DNA of 64,000 nt from Musa acuminata AAA Group (taxonomy: Eukaryota; Streptophyta; Magnoliopsida; Zingiberales; Musaceae): assembly GCF_036884655.1 (NCBI RefSeq), contig NC_088356.1:11514001-11578000 (forward strand), read 5' to 3'. The translations under genes were made by a program, and so were the position numbers. Position 1 is the first letter of the stretch. Every line of letters begins with the position of its first letter. The notes under the pieces are model-generated. The model was not told the origin of the DNA. It did no database searches and saw only the letters and a list, made by a program, of their open reading frames with translations. Shown here one piece after another: positions 41,901 to 53,315 of this stretch.

Positions 41901-42982
41901 AGTTTCATAATACCATTACTTCCTTCGGATTTAAGGAAAACACTGTTGATCAGTGTATATACCTGAAGGTAAGTGGGAGTAAGTTTATTATATTGGTCTT
42001 ATATGTGGATGATATTTTACTTGCCAGCAGTGATCTTGGTTTATTGCACGAAACCAAGATGTTTCTCAACAAGAACTTTAAGATGGTTGATATGAATGAG
42101 GCATCCTATGTCATTGGCATTGAGATATTCAGGGATAGATCTCAAGGATTATTAGGATTGTCTCAGAAAGGATATATTGATCGTATCTTGGAGAGATTTA
42201 ATATGCAGCTTTGCTCAACCAATGATATGCCTATTACTAAAGGTGAAAAATTCAGTCAAAACCAGTGCCCAAGAAATGACTTAGAAAAGAATCAAATGAA
42301 GAATATTCCTTATGGATGCGCAGTTGGAAGTCTACTATATGCTCAAACCTGTACAAGACCAGATATCAGTTTTGCAGTTGCAATGCTGGGAAGATATCAA
42401 AGCAACCCAGGAATGGAATATTGGAAAGCTGCAAAGAAAGTAATGAGATATCTACAAGGGACAAAAGATTATATGCTCACATACAGGAGATCTGATCAGC
42501 TTGAAGTAACTGGATATTCAGATGCTGATCTTGCAAATTGCCTCGACAGCAGGAAGTCCACTTCAGGATTTGTATTTATGTTAGCTGGTGGGGCAATTTC
42601 TTGGAAAAGTGCAAAGCAATCGCTTATTGCATCATCAACAATGGAAGCTGAATTTGTGGCATGCTTTGAGGCCACAAATCAAGCTTTATGGCTGCGAAAT
42701 TTTATCTCAGGACTTGATGTGGTCGACTCAATTGCCAAGCCGCTGAAGATATTTTGTGATAACACCGCAGCAGTTTTCTTCTCTAAGAATGGCAAGTACT
42801 CTAGTGGTTCCAAGCACATTGAGTTAAAGTACTTGGTGGTTAGAGAAAGAGTCCAGAAACAGCAAGTGTCTATTGAGAACTTGAGCACCACTATGATGAT
42901 TGCTGATCCATTGACAAAAGCCTTACAGTGCAAAATATTCAAAGAACATGTTCTTAGAATGGGGCTTGTGAGCAAGTCATAA
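38927..42982 (+). CDS. Copia gag-pol polyprotein, 1351 aa, intact
   Basis: Domains in order. Gag, about residues 1-240 (GSNYSEWLEHVQF; LNSLPSQFGPFK). Zinc knuckle CFFCGKKGHVKKDC from Cys247. Aspartic protease, WWIDSGASTH with active Asp294. GAG-pre-integrase, LWHRRLGHISKERIE about 434-448. Integrase core with Asp496 (HTDICGPL), Asp559 (SDRGGEF) and Glu604 (GVAERRNRT). Reverse transcriptase about 855-1110 with VAKGFSQKEGIDY and YVDD at 1026-1029. RNase H about 1195-1330 (SDADLANCLDSRKSTSGFVF; SSTMEAEFVA). The end block is ADPLTKAL. The length is normal for a copia polyprotein and all catalytic residues are present. Sublineage was not resolved by eye. It encodes everything needed for reverse transcription and integration within virus-like particles. 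Confidence 0.95.
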   Translation: MVLPHIHSYASSVPVLSGSNYSEWLEHVQFTLGVLDLDLALLVEKPADLTDESTAEQVNEMKAWERSDRLSLMFIRMTIANNIKTSLPIVTSAKEYLKVIEDRFKSADKSLAGTLMKELTTAQYDGTRGIQDHILNMADKAAKLKTLGMNVDESFLVQFILNSLPSQFGPFKIHYNTNKDKWDLNELTSMCVQEELRLRQENSYNVMTTTQGGGNKKRKLKHHPSKRFAKSGNVKQTNEKKAFTVKCFFCGKKGHVKKDCIKRKTWFEKKGINSTFVCFESNITEVPSNTWWIDSGASTHVINNMQGFLSIRKPKEHERFIIMGNRLKAKVISMGTYRLRLETGHLMDLVDTCYVPTISRNLISLSRIDELGYCISFGSGKLSIFYDSIKVGSGILCDGLYRINLDLEFAKTLMTLQSNVGLKRSFNNERSSILWHRRLGHISKERIERLVKDNILEHLDFTDFDICIDCIKGKQTKHIKKNATRSKELLEIIHTDICGPLHIPCFSGEKYFITFIDDLSRYGKVYLIHEKSQAVDTLEVYINEVERQLDRKVKIVRSDRGGEFYGRYDGSSQNIGPFARFLEQRGICAQYALPGVPQQNGVAERRNRTLMDMVRSMMSYSSVSESMWGEALRTAMYILNRVPSKSVSSTPFELWTGRKPSLRHLHIWGCPAEIRVFNPHEKKLEPRTISGYFIGYPEKSKGYRFYCPNHSMRIVESGNAKFLENGEISGSEKSRRINFDIEEIQVNSPISSPVREIVVPQINESIDEGEQQNNIQELSHDVDVAADDLVEQSQLADLRRSQRKRKHAISDDYVVYLQESDYDIGIKRDPLSFSQAIESNDSEKWYDAMKEELKSMVQNDVWDLVELPNNCKRVGCKWVFKTKRDSTGNIERYKVRLVAKGFSQKEGIDYNETFSPVSKKDSLRIVMALVAHYDLELHQMDVKTAFLNGDLDEEIYMEQPEGFIEKGKESWACKLKKSIYGLKQASRQWYIKFHNTITSFGFKENTVDQCIYLKVSGSKFIILVLYVDDILLASSDLGLLHETKMFLNKNFKMVDMNEASYVIGIEIFRDRSQGLLGLSQKGYIDRILERFNMQLCSTNDMPITKGEKFSQNQCPRNDLEKNQMKNIPYGCAVGSLLYAQTCTRPDISFAVAMLGRYQSNPGMEYWKAAKKVMRYLQGTKDYMLTYRRSDQLEVTGYSDADLANCLDSRKSTSGFVFMLAGGAISWKSAKQSLIASSTMEAEFVACFEATNQALWLRNFISGLDVVDSIAKPLKIFCDNTAAVFFSKNGKYSSGSKHIELKYLVVRERVQKQQVSIENLSTTMMIADPLTKALQCKIFKEHVLRMGLVSKS

Positions 42983-43421
42983 AGGATACGGTGATGCATG
43001 TTTATGTGGATGCTATTATTGACATTTTTAATAAAAGTTATCTGTTTCTGCTATCCTGTTTACATTTATGTTTATGCATATTATGGTTGAATGTAACAAC
43101 AGGATTGTCTTGACAAGACAAATTACAGGGGTCATTATGGACTATGTTAGGAAAGACTAACAATGTTGTGGTACATAGAAGGGAGTATGACATTGATGAA
43201 ATACAACCGCTATGACTCGCATTGATAGTTGGACTTAATATAGTATTATTGTGATTATTGGACTTATTGGCTTATTTTTTAAAACATGGCCATGTATAAA
43301 ATGCTTTTCAAAATTTTTTGGAATCCAATTAGGTAAAATTGTTTTCAAACAAATTTTGTTTTGTTTGTTTTGATTTTGTATCTCTTTTATATCTTATCAA
43401 TTAATGGGCCAAGTGGGAGAA
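42983..43421. other. 3' untranslated interior of the copia element with polypurine tract
   Basis: AT-rich, no ORF. It ends in AAGTGGGAGAA just before the 3' LTR, the plus-strand primer. Confidence 0.75.
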
Positions 43422-43994
43422 TGTTAGAATATATGGCCTTTTATTGAATAAGATATATAATAGAATTGGGTTCCGTTGCGATATTTTAGCCAAGACTAAG
43501 TCCACTACGGAACGATTCCTCGGAGATATTCTTGATGGGAGGATATCTTCTGAGATCTCATCTCATCGTAGACCCTCTGCTCTAGACCCTCTGCTCTCGC
43601 CTATTAAGGACAGGATCTCTGGGTGGTTAGTGTGTTAGAGCGTCGCACCTCTCCGTTGAGGAATTCAGTTATTCTCCTCGACTCTCTCCCCAAAAAAGCC
43701 CTCTCCCCAAATCCATCAATCTGTGTGATCCTGTGAAAGGATAGGAAGAGAGGAGAAAGGGTCTACTCTTCGCACTCCCTGTAGATTCCGTAGCACGATC
43801 GGATTAAAGACGGAAGACGGAGCCTGCAGCAATCTTGGATCACGGTGTGCTAAGCAGATCAAACAAGATCTCTGAACGGATGGCATCAAAAGGTACGCAT
43901 CGTATAATTAGATCTATGTATTGAATTTCAATCCTGGCATATAGGTTAATTCCGCATAATTGATTTAGCATAATTACATATTTTTATGCTTACA
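43422..43994 (+). repeat. 3' LTR of the copia element
   Basis: 573 bp, TGTTAGAATATATGG...GCTTACA, followed by GTAGG. Confidence 0.93.
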
Positions 43995-44846
43995 GTAGGT
44001 GTGTAGTCACAACTTAATTGACCAAGCTAATGATGATTTGGAGCCGATCGAGATTTAAGTTGTGCAGTCACAACTTAATTTAGATTTGTTTCAGCTATCA
44101 CCACACTCTGATGATTCCAAAATTAACCTATAAACCAGTGTTATCGTCATCTTCGACGATGCCTAAGTTGTGGGGTCGAAAGGTTGGTCCTATGCTTTGA
44201 GCTGTCTTGTGAGCTTTTTACAGTGGGCTCTTAATATCATTACTCTTGTGATTAACGTCAATGATTAGGTCATATCGAATCCAGAATATAGTGAGATCTA
44301 ACTAATTTAGTTTTATGCCGAGATGTCAACCACATACTCATCACGTGGTAATGAGATACTAATCACATGGTACCAAGGTGTCAGTTATATGATGCGAAGT
44401 TGTTGACAATGTGGTGTTAAGGTATCGTCACATTCTTATCACATGATAGAGTTTGATGAGGTCAAGTCAGGAAGTGACTCTTGTTAAACAATCGATACTA
44501 AATCGAATCATAAGTTATTTAGTGCGTTTGACCATCTTGGCTATGCATGTCGTCAAAATCGACTCTACGTCGATTTGTACTTTACATTGATATGATCGTG
44601 TATGCCATTGAGATTCGTTTTAGGCTGATTAAGCTATATCTATTATCAAAATAAACTTTAGGATGATTGGGCGACACAATCATCAAAATGAACGTTAGAT
44701 TGATCTGATTATGTGTGTCATCAAAATATATTTTAAATCATTCAACTGTGCATGTCATTGAAATGTGTTTTAGGTTTCGTACAAAGAGAATGATTCACCA
44801 ATAGTGGTTCAAAAGCTAATGATTCCTATGATTAGAACGTAGATGA

Positions 44847-46605
44847 CATATGGTCGACACCTTAACACCACGTGATGGATATCTTAGTGTCATATATTTG
44901 ATATATGACCGATGAGATTGAATTGGTTAAACATTATTGCATCTCGGATTCGATGCGACAAAGTCATGATCAAGTTTCTCAGCAATAGCTTCCCAAAATC
45001 GACATTAATCATGAGAGTAACAATACTAAAAGTTCACTATAAAGAGGCTAGTCAAGTATGCTGTTGAACACTTTTTAGAATACAATTCAAAGCATAAATT
45101 AAATTTTACAATCTTAATTAACTTAAACATTGGAGGGATATTATCGAAATACTCTCTCGACAGAATTTTATAAGTTTGAAAACCATAAAAAATGGACAAG
45201 TGTAGAAAAATCTAACTTATAGACTAACTCAAGATGAAATCTCGATTGCCTTTAAATTATAATCCCATATATTCAAACAAACAAATTCTGATTTACTCGT
45301 TAACAAGCTTGATCGAGTCATCCAAATCCCTTTTTCGCTTCAATCAATGCAAGTAGCCACGATTCGATGAAGTCAAAAAGTTAAGCCAAGTTCCTAACTC
45401 TTGACCTCGAACAAGTCCACACGCAAAAAAAAGTGCAAATGCGACCCTCCTTCGGAGAAAGAACGACTCGTAACTCGTCCTCATAGAAAAGCATATCTTT
45501 TGACATCGTTAGGTGCAATCCCCCAAGTCGTACATAATTTACAAGCTCTTGTTTCCTCTATATATATATATAAATATATGATATGATATGATATGATAAG
45601 ATATTAGACAGAATGGTACTACTTCAAACAAAGGTCACGGACTAGATTTATTTATGTGAAGAGTGGTCACGTTTGGCACGCTCAATAAATTTGTCCCCAA
45701 TTATATACTATTGTAATATATGTGCAGAGTGGGCTGTCCAATTGTTGTGATGCAATATAGGCAGTGTGCGATAGTAAAAATATTTAGTCCAATGTCGGTA
45801 CGGTTATTATTTGTGGTCACCGCTTACTTTTTCGTCATTATATTCAAATATTATCATCCAAGGAAATATTACGGTGGTTAGTATATTTTGAACATAATTA
45901 AATAATCATCTTTAGGTATGATGATTAATGTATAATTTATATAAAAAAATAAAAATCTCTATTTTTTAAACCTTTCTTAATCTCTATTTTTCAAAAGATT
46001 ACACGAAAATCCTACTCATCTTAGTCTTGATCGATCGTGTAATACGTTACTTAAGTTCATCTTAATCTTCGAATGAGTATTCAAGTCTCTATTTCGATCG
46101 TGGATAGTTAATTTGAAAATTAAGCTCTCAAAGTATGACACTTGAATATTTTATTTTTGATATCCGACATAGTCTAAGATGTTAATGAAAATAATAAACA
46201 GGTAACATGGAGTAGGGAGGGATGCCAAATCGGTCACGGTCAAAATCTTTGACTACTCTACTCCGTCCTATTAATCCTTTTCTGAGGAGGCAAACGTGGG
46301 TAGGCAGTCCAAACTAGCAGCGCAATATTATCGAAGCGGTCGATTTGGTCTTTCACCGACCCATTTGGGATCCGCCTTTACTAGCGAATCGTCAAGACGA
46401 CTCGCCTCATATTTGTTCTCTATCCTCCCCGCTAAGAAAACACGCGGTGGTGGTGAGTCGCGGAGCTAATCCCAATCGAGACGCCTTCTCTCCTCATCCC
46501 CTAATCTCGCTCTCCTCCACCACTCCCTCTCGCTCTCCCTCTCCGTCTCCTTTCTTCCGCTCTAATCCCTATCCCTATCCGAATCCGATTCTCCTTTGCT
46601 GCGCC
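44847..46605. other. Intergenic DNA and 5' region of the START-domain gene
   Basis: No gene until the START locus. Contains a short TA run and a (GATAT)n-like microsatellite near 45557-45600. From about 46440 it turns GC/CT-rich (CTCGCTCTCCCTCTCC), typical of a plant 5' UTR. The open frame from 46345 is taken as 5' UTR because relatives begin at the ATG at 46606. Confidence 0.6.
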
Positions 46606-49600
46606 ATGGTGCTGATTCTGGAAGCCCTGGTTGAGATCCTGCGGAGGCCCACGGTCGCAGATGTTGCCGTGGAGCTCGCGGCCTTTGTGGCCCCCCTCTG
46701 GATCGCCGTCTTCGCCGGGCTTCTGCTAGGGTGGGCGTGGCGGCCCGGTTGGGCTGCCGGGCTGAGCGGCGCGGTGAAGACCGAGTCTGCGCCTTCGCTT
46801 GGCCCCCATTCGGCGGCGCCGTCAATGAAGGCGGTCGAAGAAAGGTAGATTGGGTCTTCACGTTGACTTGTAGTTGTGCTGTGAATCCTCTCCCTTGTTC
46901 GCGGGTCAAGTCGGTTTATGGGATTTGCAGGAGGAGTGAGAAGCTGGCGGTGACCGAGGAGGACTTGCAGCACCTGTTCCGGCTGGTGGAGGTGACGGAT
47001 GGGGGGCCGGAGTGGCACAAGATGATGGACAAGTCGTTGCCTAACATGAGATATCAAGCATGGCGGAGAGATCCCGAGGTAGGATTTAGAACCATACATG
47101 TATTTGAGTTGCGTATGTGATCGACTCATGAAATTGTTGCCTAGTGGTTTGTGATAACGCGCAACTGAGCCATAATTCGTCGCGTTCATGCCAGACTGGT
47201 CCACCGCAGTACCGCAGCAGCACCTTATATGAGGATGTGACGCCCGAAATCGTGCGGGACTTCTTCTGGGACGATGAGTTCCGGATCAAGAATGGCTGGG
47301 ATGATATGCTCCTCGAGCATACCACACTGGAGGAGTGCCCGACAACAGGGACGATGGTAGTTCAATGGGTTCGCAAGGTATGAGAAGCGATGGATTCTCT
47401 TACAGTTGTAAGAACTGCTTTTACTGCTTGCCATGTCTGTTTATTGTTTTTCTTCTTGTCCGCAGTTTCCTTTCTTTTGTAGTAACAGGGAGTATATTAT
47501 TGGTCGCCGCATATGGGAGTCAGGAAGAACTTACTACTGCATAACAAAGGTATGGATGCACATAATAGTTCTTTGTTCCGGATGAATGTTATCATCTCCA
47601 GATGGAATTGCTTCTTGCAATTACTAATTTTTGAAGCATGAAATGAACTTACATGGTACTTTGACAAGTATGCATATGAGAGTTCTTTGTCATGGGAATG
47701 CATCTCATCATCTTTGAATGCCTTTGCTTTTTGCACGTAATCGATTTTGAATCATAAAATGGACTACCTGGTACTTCAACAAGGATGTGAAAACACACGA
47801 TGCAATTGTTTCAATTGATGAATCAGAATGGTGTGACAACTTATAGACCTACGGGAAGAAAAAAAAAAAAAAAGAGAACCCCCCTTAAGAAACTTTAATT
47901 AGAAAAATCCAGTAAACATGAGTATATATAATGGCTACTTCATTAAGGTATCTAATTTTTTGGAAAATTATTGAAAAATCAATTTGTTTAGGGACACTAC
48001 AGAAGTACTTTGTGGAAACTTCTTGTGAGGATTTTATTTTTCTGAATGTCGTTGATGGAAGGATGGAATATGATTGGGTCACACTTCAATGTGTAAGATA
48101 GTGACATCTTTTATAGAGAGTTAAAAAAAAACCTAAGATTGATGTGTTGTATGCTCATTGTTACTTATAATCTCAACTCTTTCTTCTTCTTGTGAAATGA
48201 CAAAAACCTTTCTTTAAGTGAAACAAGGTCTTTGCAATGGCTCTTTACGTCCGACTTGAATCCGGGTAGAATTGAGAAGAGAGAAGCACACGATCCATGT
48301 TGTGCAGGGTGAGTTTTGCTATAATCAACTTCATGAAAGCCACATCTAGTACTATAAGCCCCATCGATGAGAACAAGAGGAATCCTTGTTTCAAACAAGG
48401 AAAAGAAAAACATGTAACTGTAAGAGGGAGAAGGAAAATGGGCCAATGGTGTTGGTGTGCCAAAGTAAAATTTCAAGTACAGAAAAGTGGAAGTGAATCA
48501 TGCTGTGGGTCATCTTAGTTTAAGGGACTGGTACTAGAGGTCATCATAGTGCTAGTGACTAAGCACTGCAGATAATCCACCAATCAATAATTGGTTCTTA
48601 ACCACTAAATCAAAATGGATATTAAAATTATATTTTTTCTGAAAGCACCAAAGCATTGTGATTTTAAATGTATAATATGATTGAGACTGTATTGAGCATA
48701 GATCAGCTTTAATAAATATACGGATGGATAGGTTTTATTGCATCTTAACTCTTATAAATTTGGATCATTTTACTTGCAGGAGTAACTTTTATTCCGATGA
48801 AAAGGTTAACAATGCTTGTTAGGTTTTTTGTTTCTGTACTACAATCGATAACTAGCTCTCTTTTAAGTGTCAAGATCTGTGGCTTGTGATATTATTATTG
48901 TCTTTTAACGGTTGTTAGGTTGTATCTTGCCCCCTTTGTTTTTGAAGATCAAACGTATCTACTTATGGGTATTTCGATGATTAATATCCATGCTTTATTG
49001 GACAAAACTGAATGGAGCTTGTTTGTGCTTTATTGCCTACTTTATTGGGCAAGCAACAGAATTTGACAGAGGAAAGTGAAGTAGGTGCTGAATATTTAGT
49101 CATTAAAGTAGGCAAGTGGAGGGAAGTGAAGGAAGTGAAGCACCTACTTTATCGCCTGAGTTGAATTACTAGCACAGAACTTGCTTGTGCTTTATCCAAG
49201 AAAGAAGAAGGTTTCTGTTTTAGGAGAATATTTAGTCATTAAGTTTTTGGAATTATGCTTACAAGCTATTATCCATCTTTCCTGGTACAGCCTTTGTTAT
49301 TTGCAGATTGATCTACTGCTTTCTTCAACACCTTCAGGGTATTTAGATATGTATTTGTGATTTTACAATTGCTGGATCATGCTTGTTCATTTTCTGCATT
49401 TTGAGTGAGTACCAGTGTGATGTGGGCTTTGCTAATAAAAATTGAGCTTTTACAAATCTGTGCTTATGCCCACTGAAATGGGAACATACATTTCCTTTTA
49501 AGGTGAAAGAGTGACATTTAAATTTGGTCATCTCTTACATCTTTCAGGGAGTGCCACGCCCTGCTGTGCCTAGGCGAAACAAACCAAGACGGGTTGACTT

Positions 49601-50197
49601 GTATTATTCCAGCTGGTGCATTCGTGCAGGTGCAGAGCTATACTTTTTTTATTTCCTTCTTTTTTTTCTCCTACAACAAGTAGATAACAAATTGTTGTCT
49701 TACAAGTTTCTTTTACCCTTCAAACAACCAATGGATGTCTTCATGCTTTTGCATATCCAGCTGAATCCAGAAGAGATGGCCGGATGACTGCCTGCGAGGT
49801 TCTTCTGTTTCACCACGAGGATATGGGCATCCCATGGGAAATTGCAAAGCTGGGAGTTCGGCAGGGGATGTGGAGTTGTGTTCGAAAGATCGAACCTGGC
49901 CTGTGTGCTTACCAACTTGCCAGGAGGTCCAATGAGCCATTGTCTCGGTTTGCTTTCATGGCACAAATTAACACCAAATTTGATGCCGACAAGTTGAGAT
50001 CATTTGAGACCATCACTGATTTATCGGGCAATGTTGTAGAAGCAGAGAAACAGAAGAACTGGACCAGTAGCATACCCAAGTTCCTGGTAGTTGGTGGTGC
50101 TGTAGCCATTGCATGCACTCTTGACCATGGCCTGTTGACCAAGGCTGTTATTTTTGGAGTTGCGAGAAGGTTTGCAAACATTGGGAAAAGATTATAG
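46606..50197 (+). CDS. START-domain (StAR-related lipid transfer) protein, six exons, 390 aa
   Basis: Exons 46606-46844, 46931-47078, 47195-47377, 47466-47549, 49548-49629 and 49761-50197. All introns are GT...AG, phases agree, and the total is 1173 nt with TAG. Residues 23-45 form a membrane segment (AAFVAPLWIAVFAGLLLGWAW). The START domain spans about residues 90-310, with WHKMMDKSLPNMRYQAWRRD, STLYEDVTPEIVRDFFWDDE, EECPTTGTMVVQWVRKFPFF, DLYYSSWCIRA and LLFHHEDMGIPWEIAKLGVR. A hydrophobic stretch follows near residue 360 (FLVVGGAVAIACTL). This layout matches the plant phosphatidylcholine-transfer-protein-like START family (Arabidopsis At3g23080/At4g14500 type). The likely role is binding or moving a lipid at a membrane; the ligand is unknown. 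The start was chosen because relatives begin right before the EILRRPT block. No defects seen. It is the only complete host gene of normal size here. Confidence 0.9.
47550..49547. other. Large intron 4 of the START gene
   Basis: About 2 kb from GTATGG to TTTCAG, far longer than the other introns (86-131 bp for the rest). It contains a poly-A run near 47855-47875 and AT-rich DNA. No coding or clear transposon ends were recognised. Confidence 0.75.
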
Positions 50198-51070
50198 ATG
50201 AATATATTCAGGATCTCTGCATATCAATCACATTGGTGTTTGCAAAGTCTAACCGTTTGATGTGACATGATTGGGAAGGGCAGATTTACTCAAGTTACAG
50301 AAGAGATATAGACACAAAGAAATTATGAATCTTATTGGAGTCCAATTTCTTCAAGGTTTGTAAGAAGCCCTTTCAGTTTGATTAATATTTCCCTAGAGCA
50401 ATTCGCGGAAGAACTCTTTTAGGATTGTGGTTAGGGAGACTGTGTTGATGTATCGCATGTCACAGGTTATAGAGGCTATCAAATGTTCCTCTAGAGGCTA
50501 TCCCAACAGGTGGATTCACTGGAAATGTCTTTGTACTCGAGGAATCTCTTATGTATAGCACATTGTACCTCTATTAGTCCATTTTATTTGTCTCTTATGT
50601 GAATCTTGTGTATGGTATGTGAAGCTGTGGGTAACAGTGAGGAATTCTTTCAGATTCCATGCCACAGATTTTAGTAGCTACATCTCGTTTTATACATTCG
50701 TTGCCTTTAATACAAGGTTTCCATGCCGATGCGTCATGGGCAATGTTTCCATGCCGATGACAATTAATATAGGTTTCACCGGCGCAACACTTTGGTGGGT
50801 TCTAAATCGAATCCGAACGGATGTTCCTAATCAAATCCCAATTAGATCTGGGTTTGGTTCTAGCTCGAACTGCACCGATGGTTCACAATTATAAATAAAT
50901 AAATATATATATATATATATATATATTAATTTTAATTAAAAAATTACAAAAAAGGTAATTTTAGTTCAGGCTCAGTCGGACGCTTGGCATGTGCTTTCAT
51001 TGCTATTTACAATAAGAAGATGAGGTAGGAGACTTTACCGTATAAAGTTGTAAATGTAAGTGATTGAGGG
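50198..51070. other. 3' region of the START gene and intergenic DNA
   Basis: 3' UTR followed by AT-rich sequence with a TA microsatellite at about 50898-50928. No further gene. Confidence 0.6.
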
Positions 51071-52210
51071 CAGTGAGCAAGTAATTTAGTGGGCGATGAG
51101 AATGAAAAGCATAAAATAAATGATATAGAAAGAAATCATATCGGATTTATAGTGATTCGGTTGTCGTGACATATATTTACTTCCGATTTCTTCTTCGTTG
51201 AGGTAATTAGTATCCACTAACAGTCTTCTTTCAATGGGTGAAGACCAACCATCCTCTTATAACTCTTTCTTCTTTTTATAGGTTTAGAAGATAACTTTTT
51301 ACAAATCTCATACCTCTCTTGAATGATCACACGACTAGATAAGAGAGGAGGACACTTAGCAATTTTACGATCTAAAATCTCAAGATTTTTGTTCACAACT
51401 TTCGTTGCTACTTTATGTAGGAAAGACTAGGGTATTTATAAGCCTCAACGACTTCAAAAATAAAGTCAAAAAGTGTCTCATTTGGGTTTTCAGAGAATAT
51501 CACCGCTATTACTGAACGGTACCACCACCTATAAACTGACACTATGTGGTATCATCACTAGTCTAGGTGGTACTGTCACCTAATAGAACTTCAAAGACTG
51601 AGCTCTAACGGTACCACTGCCTAATAGGATGGTACCATCGTCTAACAACATTAATTGCCGATGGTACCACCGCATAGTCTCGGTGGTTGAGCCATAAGCG
51701 ATACCATCGCCCAGTCTGGGCAGTGCCACCACTTGATGTGGCTCCAAGTAACTAAATGGGTCATCCAATCGACCCAATTCAGCTATATTAAAGACTCAAT
51801 TGACCCATAATTGAGTTAGTATGATTTTTCTCAAAACTCAAATTAAAATCCTAACTATGATAATTAAGACTAAAACAATTATGATACAAGTAATCTAAGT
51901 TATCTGACACGTCAATTGTTCAACCAAACTCTCGACGAACTTCTAGCGCACTCTTGGTGATCTTTCGACGAGCTTTCAGTGAACTCCCGGTGAACTTCTG
52001 GCAAGTTTTCACAACATAATATGATCCTTCGATGTATCTCCCGATTCATCTGGCCCGATGCCTGATCATTGATTCCGGCCCAACTTTGATTCTTCTTTAA
52101 TCGTTTTATCTTTCTCACAATCGTAGTTAGTCCTGCATCACTTATCTCGATACATGGATTAGATCATTAATTCTCCAATTGATTTCATCATCAAAATATG
52201 AGATTCAACA
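51071..52210 (-). repeat. Sirevirus-type LTR, minus strand (3' end of the decayed element)
   Basis: Ends at TGAGATTCAACA (reverse complement TGTTGAATCTCA). Contains a TATA box (minus-strand TATAAATA near 51431-51438) and an array of GGTNNNACC near-palindromes (about 51485-51735) on its upstream side, the same layout as in copies A and B. The left boundary is uncertain. Confidence 0.7.
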
Positions 52211-52225
52211 ATCTCTCCCTTTTTT

Positions 52226-53315
52226 ATGATGACAACTAATTGATGACAGAGTTAACCTTAACTCTCTATATCTATATGCTATAGTGAGATAAGGCAAACT
52301 TTGAATTCAAAAGAAATCATATCCTTTGAATTCAACTGAAACAAGTTTGATCATAGTGATCAAATGTAATATATCAAAATTTTATACATTGTGCATCATC
52401 ATAGTTTCAAATCATCAAAGTACAACATGCACAATTTTATCACTTCATGCATGATGATAAATCATTTTAGACAAAACCTATCTGATACTAAAGTATTCAT
52501 CACTTCATGATACCAAAATTAATAACATTTTAGGTATAACATTCAAGAATCTAAATTATTTTTTAATCATTTATCATGAAAATACCAAATACAATATTAT
52601 GGCATGATTCCAAATACAACATTATAATTCCAAAGACTCATCATTTCTCTTCCATTGTCATCAACAAAAGGGAGAATCATTCAACAATTTATGCAAGTAC
52701 TTTAAACCGTGCAAGTAAATTTTATACCCATTTATGCAAGCTAGCAAATTTGAAAAATAAGAAGTTAAGCAAAAACTTTGCATAACTACTTTTGCTTCTT
52801 GAAATGGGCAAGCTAGCGTTTTTGCTTTAGATGTATAAGCACTTTTTGGTTCTTCTTGAGATGTGCAAGTTTCTTTCTTCATTTTGTCATAAAAAAAAAA
52901 GAAGAGGAAGAAGAAGAAGAAGGAAGAAATTCGTTCATCACAAGAAAAATCAAGTTATATGAACCAAATCCATGAAAGGATTTGAACCAAATCAAATCAA
53001 ATCTATGAAAAAAATAAGTTTCATTGATCAAGCTTCTATTTTTGCAAAGAAAGTGATTCATTATAAAAGATCAAAATGTGCATCCTAGAAATTTATAAAT
53101 CAAATCCCTATTCTTGTAAATAGAAGGCAGAAGGATCCATAAAAGATTAAGTTTGCCAAAAAATTCATGAATTACAAAAAGAAGGAACGAAAGACGCGAT
53201 CTCGATTTAAAAATAAAACTTAAATTATAAAAAATCGAGAAATCCGAAAAATGTATAGAGGAATTCATGCATTTGGAAGATTTAACATGCATGATTCTCT
53301 TCTATTAAAATCAAA
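52226..53315. other. 3' interior of the minus-strand element; no gene
   Basis: AT-rich, with a (GAA)n/(AAG)n microsatellite near 52890-52925. Includes the relic 'GTTGATGACAATGG' segment (minus strand) that precedes the polypurine tract in the other Sireviruses. Confidence 0.5.

Larger units (their letters stand above)
36119..43994 (+). mobile_element. Full-length Ty1/copia retrotransposon with intact gag-pol
   Basis: LTRs 36119-36680 and 43422-43994 (TGTTAGAATAT...GCTTACA), target duplication GTAGG at 36114-36118 and 43995-43999, initiator tRNA-Met primer site after the 5' LTR, polypurine tract AAGTGGGAGAA before the 3' LTR, and one uninterrupted 1351-codon frame. The LTRs differ by few substitutions plus one rearranged block, which suggests a recent insertion. 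It may be capable of autonomous transposition, but this is not shown. Confidence 0.93.
36052..44846 (+). repeat. Third partial copy of the flank (copy C), split by a copia insertion
   Basis: 36052-36118 equals B from about 26826 to 26892, and 43995-44846 continues it (equivalent to A up to 6713). The copia element at 36119-43994 lies between. C passes straight through the position where A switches to gypsy sequence, so it represents the state without the gypsy fragment. Confidence 0.85.

Noticed and set aside
46345..46605. N-terminal extension of the START protein from ATG 46345 (87 extra codons)
   Set aside because: The stretch is low-complexity Ser/Pro-rich with CT repeats like a 5' UTR, and related proteins start next to the EILRRPT block, matching the ATG at 46606.
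48165..48518. Possible gene inside intron 4 of the START gene (frames on both strands)
   Set aside because: Three overlapping frames on two strands, none with recognisable motifs. No splice or promoter support.
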